Source of the DNA: Microbacterium arabinogalactanolyticum | Lineage (GTDB): Bacteria > Actinomycetota > Actinomycetes > Actinomycetales > Microbacteriaceae | Direction: 5' to 3' | Assembly (NCBI RefSeq): GCF_030268005.1 | Contig: NZ_BRZC01000007.1 | Span: 790,694 to 854,693, forward strand | DNA: 64,000 bases | Part shown: in pieces, positions 1 to 10,846 of the stretch | Layout: each line of letters begins with the position of its first letter | Numbering within the stretch: the first letter of the stretch is position 1 | Notes under the pieces: generated by a model | Databases searched by the model: none | Told to the model about the DNA's origin: nothing | The model's input: only the letters and a program-made list of their open reading frames with translations | Program-made: the position numbers and the translations under genes

Positions 1-24
1 GACGGTGCTGTCGATCATGGTCAT
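1..24 (-). CDS. Start of a gene cut by the left window edge
   Basis: Only the first eight codons are in the window, reading M-T-M-I-D-S-T-V. A GAGAGA stretch lies just upstream, and two in-frame ATGs (at 24 and 18) compete as start; the spacing favours 18. It lies 46 bases downstream of the dehydrogenase gene on the same strand, so the two are probably co-transcribed. Too little sequence is present to assign a product. Operon partners of such dehydrogenases are often aminotransferases or 3-hydroxyisobutyrate dehydrogenase, but nothing here decides between them. Confidence 0.5.
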
Positions 25-70
25 TTCTCTCGGTCCTCGGATCTCGGGGATGTGTGCGGCAGGGGCGGGG

Positions 71-1570
<1,500 letters not shown>

Positions 1571-1817
1571 TGTGCTGACACTCCTCTGCGCCTTCTTTGG
1601 CACAGTGATCATGCTAGTCGGCACACAGGGCATTTACTAGGGCTTCCTACTAACTGGCGCATCGGACACTCCGCATAGACGAATGTCTACTTTTTCCCTC
1701 GCACCACTTCCTTTGAACCGGCTGAGCACGATAGACAGTCCCCGGGCGTCCACCCGGCGCCCGCCGATCGCGGTGCCGCGAAGACCCTTCGCGCCGCCGT
1801 GTGAAAGGAGAGATTCG
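1571..1817. other. Intergenic region between mmsA and the secreted protease
   Basis: This divergent 247-base spacer must hold both promoters. A TTGAAC element at 1713-1718 may be the -35 of the protease gene, but no convincing -10 follows at normal spacing. The presumed 5' leader of the protease gene contains two short hairpins, CGGGCG/CGCCCG at about 1743-1764 and GCGAAG/CTTCGC at 1778-1792. I see no small gene here. Confidence 0.4.
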
Positions 1818-4628
1818 ATGTCAGAACGGAATGCCCGAGCGCGACGACGCGCCCTGGCGACGACTTCAGCGTTCGCGCTGGCGGCCGCAGGCCTGGTGGC
1901 CTTCGGCTCCGGCACGGCGAACGCTGCGTCGACGAGCACGGACGCGCCGCCGCCCACCGCCACGATCGGTGCCGACGAGTACTACATGAACTACGTCGCA
2001 CCGCGTGCGGAGGAGGCCTTCGACCACGTGGCCGACACCGCCGTCGCCACCGCGAAGGGTGCCGTCAAGGCGCCCCTCAGCGCGCACGCGCTCGAGAAGG
2101 CGAAGCAGACCGACCAGAAGTTCGCCCAGGGCAACCCGAAGGCCGCCGAGCAGCTGGCCAAGACCGAGGCGAAGGCCATCAAGACCGGCAAGAGCCCCAA
2201 GAACCTGAAGAAGTCGAAGACCACCCAGCAGGCGAAGCTGCTGACGATCCTGGTCGAGTTCGACGGCAGCGAGGACTTCAGCGACCTGTACGTGCCGACC
2301 GAGTTCGGCGCGACGACCTGCAAGCCCGGCGCGATGCAGGGCCCGACGCTCCACAACGGCATCCCGAACCCGGCGGATGCCGCGCACGAGGACAACAACA
2401 CGATGTGGGTGCCCGACTTCTCGAGCGAGCACTTCAACAAGATGCTCTTCACCGAGGACGGCATCACCGAGCGCGTGCGCACGGATCTGACCGGACCCGA
2501 CGGCAAGCCCGGCTTCGACATCTCCGGCTACACCATGAAGAACATGTACGAGGAGATGTCCCGCGGGGCGTACACCCTCACCGGTGAGGCGACGCCCTGG
2601 GTCAAGGTCCCGCACTCCGAGGGCTACTACGGCGCGACCGTCTGCCACAAGAACGAGGCCGGCGAGTGGGAGGCCGGGCCCATGCAGGACCAGCAGGGGC
2701 ACCCGGACAACCCGCTCGGCCCCGGGCAGCTGCCCATCGATGCGGTGGCGGCGCTCGCGGCGCAGAACCCGGACTTCCCCTGGGCCGACTACGACATCGA
2801 GGACCAGGGCGATCGCGACGGCGACGGCAACGTGAACGAGCCCGACGGCGTGATCGACCACGTGGTGCTCGTGCACGCCGGTGAGGACAAGTCCGGCGGC
2901 GGCGGCGCCGAGGGCACGTACGCGATCTGGGCGCACTCCTCGGCGGTGGCCGGCGGCGCGACCATCCCCGGCACGAACCTCAAGCTGTCGAACTACATCG
3001 TGCAGCCGGAGAACTCCGGTGTCGGCGTCTTCGCGCACGAGTACGGCCACGACCTCGGCCTGCCCGACCTGTACGACACGTCCAACGCGGGCAACTCGGA
3101 CATCGACTTCTGGGACCTGATGAGCTCCGGCTCGCACTCCGGCCCCATCTTCCAGTCAATGCCCACGCACATGGGCCTCTGGGACAAGTGGGTGCTGGGC
3201 TGGGCCGACCCCAAGGTCGTGAACCCCGGTGATGACACCACCACGATCAAGGTCGGCCAGACCTCCCGCCCCGCGAAGGGCACCGAGGACGGCATCAAGG
3301 TCAACCTGCCCGACAAGAAGATCGTGCTGGCGACCCCGCACAGCGGATCCGAGATGTGGTACTCCGGCGCCGACCAGGACTGGGCGGACGTCCGTCTGAC
3401 CCGCTCGATCGACGACGTTCCCGCGAACGCGCAGTTCTCGATGTGGAACAACTACGTCATCGAGGAGGACTGGGACTACGGCTACGTCGAGGTCTCGACC
3501 GACGGCGGCTCCACCTGGACCGAGCAGAAGGTCTACGACGAGTCCGGCGCGCTGGTCTCCACCGATGACGGGTACAGCGACCCCAACGGCCGCATGCAGG
3601 ACTTCGGCGGCAAGAAGTACGGTCTGACCGGCTCCAGCAACGGCTGGCGGCACGACCACGTCGACCTGTCGGCGTACGCGGGCCAGGACATCCAGCTGCG
3701 ACTGCGTCAGGCGACGGATGCCGCGTTCGAGGAGCGCAACTGGTTCTCGGACGACTTCGCGCTAACCAGCGACGGGAACACCGTCTGGAGCGATGACGTC
3801 GAGTCCGGCGACAACGGCTGGACCGCGACCGTCGCGTCCTTCGCCGACACCACCGGCGCCGGCTGGCACCGCGACAGCGGAACCCAGGTCAAGGCGCAGT
3901 ACTACCTGGTCGAGTGGCGCAACATGGACGGCTTCGACAAGGGCCTGAAGTACGGCTACACGACGGTGTACAGCGATGAGGCCTGGAAGGTCGAGAAGGT
4001 CCCCTACAACGCCCCCGGTGCGCTGATCTGGTACCGCGACGCGATGTACGGCACCTCGAACCAGGTCACCTCGAACCTGACGAGCCTGCCGAGCTACGGC
4101 GCGAAGGGCGGCCTGCTCCTGGTGGACAGCCACTTCGACCCGCTGCGCCGCACGGGCGCGGAGGCGGCTCTGGACCCGTCGCTGCTGAAGAACATCTCCA
4201 GCCGCGCCCAGTCCTCGAACGCCGCCTTCGGCCTGCAGCCGACCTACGCGTTCAAGGACTGCCTGGTCGACGCCTCCTACAACGAGGCGTGCACCACGCT
4301 CGCGCCGCAGCCTGCCGTGAGCAGCTTCACCGACGACAAGGGCTGGGTCCCCGGTCTCGAGCTGCGCGACGGGTCGCTGTACTACCGCCTGCGCGACGCA
4401 TCGGTGGTCGTGCCCTCGGTCGGCGGTGCGCCGTACACCACGCGCATCGTCAACCCCGACGGCACTCCGGCCACCGGCCTGTTCGGCGTCAAGGTGGGCA
4501 ACACCGTGCTCGGCACCGGCAACCCCGCCGACTCGGGCGTGGGCTACGGCACCGTCATCACGGTGAAGAAGTCGATGCAGAACAACACCGCGGCGCTCAT
4601 CTCGGTGACGCCACCGGCCGCGGGCTGA
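1818..4628 (+). CDS. Secreted immune inhibitor A-type metalloprotease (peptidase M6)
   Basis: This encodes a 936-residue preproprotein. A Sec signal peptide (twin arginines, hydrophobic stretch, then ANA near residue 37) is followed by a lysine-rich propeptide of about 100 residues. The M6 catalytic domain carries the zinc motif HEYGHDLGLPD (HEYGH at 407-411). The C-terminal half has the beta-rich immune inhibitor A domains found in secreted M6 proteases. The family degrades extracellular proteins and is made as a zymogen. The ATG at 1818 has a strong GAAAGGAG ribosome site ten bases upstream; the frame is open further upstream but lacks a signal there. It is monocistronic and ends at a strong hairpin. 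In this window it could supply peptides for the peptide importer at 33-44 kb, but that link is inference. Confidence 0.93.
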   Translation: MSERNARARRRALATTSAFALAAAGLVAFGSGTANAASTSTDAPPPTATIGADEYYMNYVAPRAEEAFDHVADTAVATAKGAVKAPLSAHALEKAKQTDQKFAQGNPKAAEQLAKTEAKAIKTGKSPKNLKKSKTTQQAKLLTILVEFDGSEDFSDLYVPTEFGATTCKPGAMQGPTLHNGIPNPADAAHEDNNTMWVPDFSSEHFNKMLFTEDGITERVRTDLTGPDGKPGFDISGYTMKNMYEEMSRGAYTLTGEATPWVKVPHSEGYYGATVCHKNEAGEWEAGPMQDQQGHPDNPLGPGQLPIDAVAALAAQNPDFPWADYDIEDQGDRDGDGNVNEPDGVIDHVVLVHAGEDKSGGGGAEGTYAIWAHSSAVAGGATIPGTNLKLSNYIVQPENSGVGVFAHEYGHDLGLPDLYDTSNAGNSDIDFWDLMSSGSHSGPIFQSMPTHMGLWDKWVLGWADPKVVNPGDDTTTIKVGQTSRPAKGTEDGIKVNLPDKKIVLATPHSGSEMWYSGADQDWADVRLTRSIDDVPANAQFSMWNNYVIEEDWDYGYVEVSTDGGSTWTEQKVYDESGALVSTDDGYSDPNGRMQDFGGKKYGLTGSSNGWRHDHVDLSAYAGQDIQLRLRQATDAAFEERNWFSDDFALTSDGNTVWSDDVESGDNGWTATVASFADTTGAGWHRDSGTQVKAQYYLVEWRNMDGFDKGLKYGYTTVYSDEAWKVEKVPYNAPGALIWYRDAMYGTSNQVTSNLTSLPSYGAKGGLLLVDSHFDPLRRTGAEAALDPSLLKNISSRAQSSNAAFGLQPTYAFKDCLVDASYNEACTTLAPQPAVSSFTDDKGWVPGLELRDGSLYYRLRDASVVVPSVGGAPYTTRIVNPDGTPATGLFGVKVGNTVLGTGNPADSGVGYGTVITVKKSMQNNTAALISVTPPAAG

Positions 4629-4663
4629 TCCCGCACCGGGCCTGAGCGATCAGCCCGAACCGG

Positions 4664-4693
4664 AAGCGCCGGTCCCTCACGGGGCCGGCGCTT
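4664..4693. terminator. Bidirectional terminator hairpin
   Basis: A 13-bp stem (one G-T pair, AAGCGCCGGTCCC against GGGGCCGGCGCTT) closes a four-base loop between two convergent genes, the M6 protease and the amylopullulanase. A T run is nearly absent, as is usual in high-GC actinobacteria. Confidence 0.75.
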
Positions 4694-4721
4694 TCGGTTG
4701 CGGCGGGGCTTCCCGCTCGGA

Positions 4722-7700
4722 CTACTGCACGTCCACCAGCACGGCGACCGTGCGGGCGGGGATCGTGACCGTGCCGGTCGCGGCATCCCAGGTGGTGGTC
4801 TTCACCACGGCATCCGAGCCCTTCGCCTGCGCGGGCGTCAGCACGAGATCGCGACCGGCCAGGCCGGCGACGGTCTGCGTGACCGGGTTCGGCGAGGCGT
4901 TGAACACCACCAGGGCGCCCTCGAGCGCCGGGTCGACGTCCTTCCCGACGAGATCGTCGATCTGCATCAGGATCACGCCCGGCACGGCATCCGCCCCGCC
5001 GTTCGGGAAGCTGACCTTCTGCCGGATCAGATCCGCGGAGCCCAGCCGGAGCAGGCCGACCTCGCTGCGCGCGCGCAGCAGATCGAGAGCGGATGCCTCG
5101 GCAGCGGCCATGTCGGATGCCGTCGGCTTGAGCGCGGGGTTCTGCAGCAGCGGCGCCATGATGCCCCATTTGCCCTGGTTGTCGGCCGCCATCGGCAGCC
5201 CCGAGCCGAACGTGGACTGCTTTCCGGTCCAGTCGATGCGATTGAACCAGTCGCCGGAGTTGTAGCTGTTGCGATCCAGCGACTTCGAGCGCAGCAGCTC
5301 GGTGCCGGCGTGCCAGAACGACGGCGACTGCGACAGGGTGACCGTCGCCAGCTCGACCGTGTTCATGCGCACTCGGTCGGCCATCGAGGTGCCGACCGGC
5401 AGCTTGAGCACCGACAGGTCGTACAGGGTCTCGTTGTCGTGCGCGTCGACGTAGTTGATCACCTCGTCGGGCTGGTCGGCGTAGCCGGCGCGCTGCCCGT
5501 TGTAGTCGATGTCCTCGCCCGTGGTGGTCCTGCCGTCGCTCGTCGTGAACGCGAAGTCGCGCAGGTTGCCGGCGAGGCCCAGCTTCACCAGGTCGGTGTC
5601 GTGGCCGAGGGTCGCGAGCTGCTGCGCCGCACTTCCGTTGATGGGGTCGCCGTTCGGGGCGGTCGCGAGTCCCGTGCCGAAGCCCTGCATGAACGTGGAG
5701 CCTCCGTCGACCGGACTGCCGCCGTGCACGGCGTCGCGCAGCCGGTCGTTGAAGGTGCCGATGCCGGTGCCGCCGAGCTGACCCTGCACGGCCTGCGGGA
5801 ACAGGGCGTTGTTCGCGACCTCGCCGAAGTTCCAGCCCTCGCCGTACAGGTAGATGCGCTTGCCGTCGACGCCGTCGTCCTCGCGCGTGAGCGCGTCGAG
5901 GGCCTTGCGAGCGGCCATCATGTTGGCGACCGAGTGGTGGCCCATGAGGTCGAACCGGAAGCCGTCGACGCGGTAGCCGCGGGCCCATGTCACGAGCGAG
6001 TCGACCATGAGCTTCTGCGCCATCAGGTGCTCGGTCGCCACGTTCTGGCAGCAGGTCGAGGTCTCCACCGCGCCCGCCGCGTTGAGCCGGTGGTAGTAGC
6101 CGGGGACGAGCCTGTCCAGCACGCTGCGCTCGGCCTGGCCGGATGCCGCGGTGTGGTTGAACACCTGGTCGAGCACCACCTGCAGGCCCATGCCGTGCAG
6201 GGCGCCCACCATGGAGCGGAACTCGGCGATGCGCGCACCGCCCTCCGGGTTCACGGCGTACGAGCCCTCCGGCGTGGAGTAGTGGTACGGGTCGTAGCCC
6301 CAGTTGAAGCCGTCCGTGTCGGCGACCGCCGCGACGCACGCCTGCTGCGCGGTGTCGGCCGGGCCGTACGAGGTCAGGTCGCAGTCCGGCACGGCCTGAC
6401 TCTTGCGGTCCTCCTGGATCGTCGCGATGTCGAAGGAGGGCAGCAGGTGCACGGTGTTCATGCCGGCGTCAGCCAGCTGCCGCAGCTGCTTCGTGCCCGC
6501 GCTGTCGCGGGTGAACGCCAGGTAGGTGCCGCGCTCGGCCTCGGGAACCGTGTCGTCGCCGATCGAGAAGTCCCGGATGTGCAGCTCGTAGATCGCACGG
6601 TCGACGGGCTTGTCGACCGCGGGGCTCTTCGTCGTCTTCCACGCCTTCGGCTGGAACGCCTTGTCGTCGAGGCTGACGGCGACCGAGCGCTCGGAGTTCA
6701 GCGTGAGCGCGACCGAGTAGGGGTCGGTGACCCGATTGGTCTCGATCTCTCCGGTGCTGGGCGCGTAGACCGCGACCTCCCACAGGTACTCGACGCCCTT
6801 GAGCGCCTTCTTGCCCTTGACGGTCCAGACTCCGGATGCCGCGTCGTAGACCGCCTTGTGGCGGGTCGGCTCGGCGTCCTGGGCGGCCTTCGCGTCCCAC
6901 GTGAGCAGGGTGGCGCTCCGCGCGGTGGGCGCCCACAGCCGGAACGTCGGATTGACGCCGCTGAAGCCGGCGCCGAGTTCGGCATCCGCCGCCTTCGCCG
7001 CGTACAGATCGTCCAGCACGCCGGGCAGCTGCACGCCGGTGAAGGCGGTGAGCGCACCGGCGGTGTCGCTCTGCGCGACGGCCAGCTGCGTGCGCAGCAG
7101 CGCCGGCGCATCGGCATCCGCCGGCACCTTCAGCGCCAGGTAGCCGGCGAGCGCGGGGAAGCGCTTCTTCTGGGCATCCGTCAGGCCGCCGTCGACGACG
7201 GTGAGGTCGACCGCGTCGCCGCCGATGACCTGACCGTCGGTCACGGTCAGCGAGGCGTCGGCTGCCGAGTACAGCCGGTACGCGGCCCTGTCGGTCTGCC
7301 CGAGCGTGGCCGGCCACGCGATGGTGTCGCGGTCGATCCACTGGGCGCGCTGCTCCCCCGTGCCCGGCAGCGGGGCGTCGTCGCTCGCGACCTCGAGCAC
7401 GTGCGTGCCGAGGGTGTAGCGGAAGGAGGTGACCTTGCCCTCGGTGGCGCTGAATGAGATGTTCGCACCGTCGCGTGCGCCGTCGGCGCCGTAGTTCTCG
7501 GCCCAGCTCAGGCCGTGCGCGACCTTGAGCTCGTAGGCGCCGGTGGGCAGCTTCGAGGTGGAGAACTCGTAGACGCCGTCGCGGTCGCCGTCGGCCATCA
7601 GGGTGGCCAGGCAGTCCGGCATCCAGTCACCGGCGCAGCCGAGCTCGTCCTGCAGGGAGCCGGGCAGCGTCACGATCGGGCCCTCGGCCGAGGACTGCAC

Positions 7701-10478
7701 GATGTTCGTGCGCGGATCGAAGTAGAACGAGATCGGTCCGCCCTCGTGGCTGATGGTGATGTTCGGTCCGTCGGCGACGCCGTTCGCACCGTAGTTGACC
7801 GTCCAGTTCCCGTCGATCGCGGCCTTGTACTCGTAGTCGCCGGCGGGCAGGTCGAAGGTGCCCGCCCACACGCCGTCGCTGCGCAGTGTGAGCTTCGCCT
7901 TCTCGCACGCCGGGTCCCAGTCGCCGGCGCAGCCCATCTCGGAGTTCAGGCTTCCGGGCACGGTGACCATGTCGATGGGCGATTCCGGCTGCTCCTCCCC
8001 CGCATCCAGCGAGACGGCATTGCCGACGGAGGCGTAGGTGGACGCCGCGGAGTGGTGGCCGGCGGCATCCGTGGTCACCGCGCGATACTCGAGCAGAGTG
8101 CCCTTCTTCAGCCCGCGGATGTCGTGGAAGACGCGCGGGTCGGTGTCCTCGGCGGTGCCGAGCGCGTGCCACTCGTCAGAGCCGACGACCCGCCAGGAGA
8201 GGCTGGTCTGCGCCCACTGGTCGGCGGTGGCGGCCTGCACCGGCTGCTGACCGCCGACGGCGCCGCCGGGTGCCGGGGCGCTGACCGTGATCGGCGCGGC
8301 CTCGACGGGAGCGGTGACCGGGGCGTCCGCCTTCCACACGACGGCCGACAGCGCCGGCACGGTGACGGAGGTCCTGGCGCCGGCATCCGTGGTGATCGCG
8401 TTCCCGTCGCCGTACTGCACGGCGTAGGACGCGTCGGAGGTGAGGGTGGTGAGGTCGACGGTCTGCGCGCTGGTGGCGTTGTTCACCGCGACCAGGTACT
8501 CCACCTTGTCGGCGGCGTCGACACGGGAGAAAGCGTAGACGCCGGCCCCGGATGCCGCGTAGCGCTCGATCTGTGCGCCGTCGCGCAGCGCCGGGATGCC
8601 GGCGCGCAGCTTCGACAGCGCCGCGATCTGCCGGTACAGCGGGGCGTCTGTGCCGTAGCGGTCGACGGAGCCCGCCTGCTCTCCCGTGATGAGCTTCTGG
8701 TTCGCGTACTCGTCCACCTGCGTCGCGAACAGCGTCTGGCGTGCGTCCTTGTCGCCGCCGGGGCCCGCGAAACCCTGCTCGTCGCCGTAGTAGACGACCG
8801 GCTGCCCGCGAGTGAGGAACATCAGCTCGTTCGCCAACTCGATGCGCTGCAGCGGGGCATCCGTCCGCTGCAGGAACGATCCGACCCGGCCCATGTCGTG
8901 GTTGCCGAGGAACGTCGGCAGCGCGGTGGCGCTGGAGTCGGGCGTCGTGTACCGGTCATCGCCGGCGAACAGGCTCTGCAGGCCCTTGGCGGAGTTGCCG
9001 GATGCGTAGCTGACGGCGGAGGACTGGAAGGTGAAGTCCAGCACCGAGTTCATATCGGTGTCGCGGATGTAGGGGGCGAGCTTGACCGGGTCGGCGTCAT
9101 ACACCTCGCCGAACATGAAGAAGTCCTTCTTGCCCGCCGCGTGGGCGTAGTCGAGCACCCGGGTCGACCAGGTCTTCCAGAACTCGAAGTTCACGTGCTT
9201 GACGGTGTCGATGCGGAAGCCGTCGATGCCGAGGTCGACCCAGTCCTGGTACACCTTCACGAACCCGTCCACCACCCGCGGGTTCTCGGTCATCAGGTCG
9301 TCGAGTCCGTCGAAGTCGCCGTAGGTGACCGACTCGCCCGACCAGGTCGAGTTGCCCCGGTTGTGGTACAACGTGGGGTCGTTCAGCCAGGCGGGCGTCT
9401 TGGCGTCCTTGTCGGCGTCGGCGACGACCGGGGTGTACGGGAAGCTCGTGGACGCGTCGAGCGTGGGGAAGCCGTCGGTGCCGGCGTAGTCGGCGGGGTC
9501 GAACGCCGTGCCGTCTGCGTCCTTGTACGGGCTGGTCGCCTGGTCGATGTAGGAGTACTGCTTCTGGGCGTAGTCGACGACGTCAGCGGTGTGGTTGGTG
9601 ATGATGTCGAAGTACACCTTGATGCCACGGGCGTGCGCGTCGGCGATGAGCGACTCGAGCTCGGCGTTGGTGCCCAGGTGCGGGTCGATGCGGGTGAAGT
9701 CGGTCACCCAGTAGCCGTGGTAACCGGCGCTGGCGTCGGCGCCGGTGCCCTGCACCGGCTTGTTGGCGAAGCTGGGGGTCAGCCAGATGGCGGTCGTGCC
9801 CAGGCCCTCGATGTAGTCGAGCCGGTCGCGCAGTCCCTTCAGATCACCGCCCTGGTAGAAGCCCTTGTCGGTGGGGTCGAAGCCGGTGGTCAGGCGGTCG
9901 CCGGTGAGGCCGCCGGTGTCGTTGGCGGTGTCGCCGTTCGCGAACCGGTCGGTCATGACGAAGTAGAACTGCTCCTCGGAGCCGGGCTGGCGCACCGGCT
10001 TCGCGATCAGGGCGTCGTCGTCCGCCGTGTAGCCCTGGCGGAGGCCGGTCGCCTGCACGCCGACGCGCTTGAGGTTGTCGTCGAACGTGAAGCGCAGGGT
10101 CGCAGGGCCGGCGACCGTGAGCGGGATGTTGTCGCCGCCGCCGTCGAGACCGTAGGCCTCGTCCCACGTGTCGTTCAGCGCGACCTTGTACTCGAAGCTT
10201 CCGGCCGGCACCGTGAACTCGGCCGAGTAGATACCTGCCGCGCCGGTGGGCGCGAGCTCGGTCTGGGTGCAGTCCGGCGCCCAGTCGGCGGCGCAGCCGA
10301 GCTCGGACTGCAGGTCGCCGACGAGGGCGACGGTGCGGTCGGCTGCAGCCGCCGGCGTGGCGACCGCGCCGAGCGCGGAGAGGCCGGATGCCACGACTGC
10401 GGCGATCGCGAGAGCGGCGACACGGCGAGTGGCGCGGGGCGCGATGCGGGGCTTCGATACAGCGGTCTTCTTCGACAC
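4722..10478 (-). CDS. Secreted bifunctional alpha-amylase/pullulanase (two GH13 domains)
   Basis: This encodes a 1918-residue secreted starch hydrolase. In order: signal peptide (about 1-45, ending in AAA); an X25/pullulanase-associated module (about 48-150); an alpha-amylase GH13 domain with Asp424 (GFRID), Glu458 (GEVYD) and Asp528 (GNHD); two more X25-like modules (about 835-930 and 937-1040, each starting with a GSLxxExGCAGDW pattern); and a type I pullulanase domain (GH13_14) with the NWGYDP motif, Asp1510 (GFRFD), Glu1547 (YGEGW) and Asp1681 (AHDNE). All six catalytic residues are present, so both activities are likely: alpha-1,4 and alpha-1,6 cleavage of starch or glycogen. I chose the GTG at 10478, where TGGAG lies upstream and the signal peptide begins; the frame is open to 10646, but that extension crosses the promoter and operators. 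Two LacI-type operators precede it. Confidence 0.93.
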   Translation of the reverse strand: MSKKTAVSKPRIAPRATRRVAALAIAAVVASGLSALGAVATPAAAADRTVALVGDLQSELGCAADWAPDCTQTELAPTGAAGIYSAEFTVPAGSFEYKVALNDTWDEAYGLDGGGDNIPLTVAGPATLRFTFDDNLKRVGVQATGLRQGYTADDDALIAKPVRQPGSEEQFYFVMTDRFANGDTANDTGGLTGDRLTTGFDPTDKGFYQGGDLKGLRDRLDYIEGLGTTAIWLTPSFANKPVQGTGADASAGYHGYWVTDFTRIDPHLGTNAELESLIADAHARGIKVYFDIITNHTADVVDYAQKQYSYIDQATSPYKDADGTAFDPADYAGTDGFPTLDASTSFPYTPVVADADKDAKTPAWLNDPTLYHNRGNSTWSGESVTYGDFDGLDDLMTENPRVVDGFVKVYQDWVDLGIDGFRIDTVKHVNFEFWKTWSTRVLDYAHAAGKKDFFMFGEVYDADPVKLAPYIRDTDMNSVLDFTFQSSAVSYASGNSAKGLQSLFAGDDRYTTPDSSATALPTFLGNHDMGRVGSFLQRTDAPLQRIELANELMFLTRGQPVVYYGDEQGFAGPGGDKDARQTLFATQVDEYANQKLITGEQAGSVDRYGTDAPLYRQIAALSKLRAGIPALRDGAQIERYAASGAGVYAFSRVDAADKVEYLVAVNNATSAQTVDLTTLTSDASYAVQYGDGNAITTDAGARTSVTVPALSAVVWKADAPVTAPVEAAPITVSAPAPGGAVGGQQPVQAATADQWAQTSLSWRVVGSDEWHALGTAEDTDPRVFHDIRGLKKGTLLEYRAVTTDAAGHHSAASTYASVGNAVSLDAGEEQPESPIDMVTVPGSLNSEMGCAGDWDPACEKAKLTLRSDGVWAGTFDLPAGDYEYKAAIDGNWTVNYGANGVADGPNITISHEGGPISFYFDPRTNIVQSSAEGPIVTLPGSLQDELGCAGDWMPDCLATLMADGDRDGVYEFSTSKLPTGAYELKVAHGLSWAENYGADGARDGANISFSATEGKVTSFRYTLGTHVLEVASDDAPLPGTGEQRAQWIDRDTIAWPATLGQTDRAAYRLYSAADASLTVTDGQVIGGDAVDLTVVDGGLTDAQKKRFPALAGYLALKVPADADAPALLRTQLAVAQSDTAGALTAFTGVQLPGVLDDLYAAKAADAELGAGFSGVNPTFRLWAPTARSATLLTWDAKAAQDAEPTRHKAVYDAASGVWTVKGKKALKGVEYLWEVAVYAPSTGEIETNRVTDPYSVALTLNSERSVAVSLDDKAFQPKAWKTTKSPAVDKPVDRAIYELHIRDFSIGDDTVPEAERGTYLAFTRDSAGTKQLRQLADAGMNTVHLLPSFDIATIQEDRKSQAVPDCDLTSYGPADTAQQACVAAVADTDGFNWGYDPYHYSTPEGSYAVNPEGGARIAEFRSMVGALHGMGLQVVLDQVFNHTAASGQAERSVLDRLVPGYYHRLNAAGAVETSTCCQNVATEHLMAQKLMVDSLVTWARGYRVDGFRFDLMGHHSVANMMAARKALDALTREDDGVDGKRIYLYGEGWNFGEVANNALFPQAVQGQLGGTGIGTFNDRLRDAVHGGSPVDGGSTFMQGFGTGLATAPNGDPINGSAAQQLATLGHDTDLVKLGLAGNLRDFAFTTSDGRTTTGEDIDYNGQRAGYADQPDEVINYVDAHDNETLYDLSVLKLPVGTSMADRVRMNTVELATVTLSQSPSFWHAGTELLRSKSLDRNSYNSGDWFNRIDWTGKQSTFGSGLPMAADNQGKWGIMAPLLQNPALKPTASDMAAAEASALDLLRARSEVGLLRLGSADLIRQKVSFPNGGADAVPGVILMQIDDLVGKDVDPALEGALVVFNASPNPVTQTVAGLAGRDLVLTPAQAKGSDAVVKTTTWDAATGTVTIPARTVAVLVDVQ

Positions 10479-10556
10479 GGATGCTCCAGGAGGGGTGGCG
10501 GGCGCGACGACGCGTCCGGGGCTGTGTCTGTGAAAGTAGCAGGATGCCGCGACCGA

Positions 10557-10572
10557 CTGCAAGCGCTTCCAG
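10557..10572. promoter_or_regulatory. LacI-type operator 1 of the amylopullulanase gene
   Basis: CTGCAAGCGCTTCCAG has a central CG, and seven of its eight base pairs are symmetric. This is the form bound by LacI-family maltose regulators. It lies about 80 bases upstream of the GTG start. No matching regulator gene is adjacent, so control probably comes from elsewhere in the genome. Confidence 0.7.
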
Positions 10573-10613
10573 TTACCAATACTCAGCATGAGTGCGCAGT
10601 TGACAGCCAAATC

Positions 10614-10625
10614 GTAAGCGCTTCC
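10614..10625. promoter_or_regulatory. LacI-type operator 2 of the amylopullulanase gene
   Basis: GTAAGCGCTTCC repeats the AAGCGCTT core of operator 1, with its centre 55 bp away (about five helical turns). The spacing would allow both sites to be occupied on the same face, with looping or cooperative binding around the promoter between them. Confidence 0.65.
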
Positions 10626-10788
10626 ACAACCTGCGCAGCGCTGCACCGGACAATTCCGGCCCCGTTCACCTGCTGGACACGTCGTCCGCGTACAACTGTC
10701 TCTGCGCGGCCGAACGGCTTGACCGGATCAGGGTGCCGACCACTGCCGCGCCGCGGTGAGCCTCGCTCCCGCCGCGGTCTCGGACCGC

Positions 10789-10822
10789 GAGACCCCCGCC
10801 GAATCGGGTCGGCGGGGGTCTC
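10789..10822 (-). terminator. Terminator of the MerR-PP2C gene
   Basis: A perfect 12-bp stem (GAGACCCCCGCC with GGCGGGGGTCTC) and a ten-base loop lie 24 bases beyond the stop codon of the MerR-PP2C gene. Confidence 0.8.
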
Positions 10823-10846
10823 TCTCTGCGGTGGAGCTCAGTGGCC

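Larger units (their letters stand above)
10479..10846. other. Long intergenic region: amylopullulanase promoter and operators
   Basis: This 368-base gap holds the control region of the amylopullulanase gene, which is transcribed leftward. It contains two AAGCGCTT palindromes and, at its right end, the terminator of the MerR-PP2C gene. Between about 10630 and 10788 I see no gene, RNA or repeat. Confidence 0.6.
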
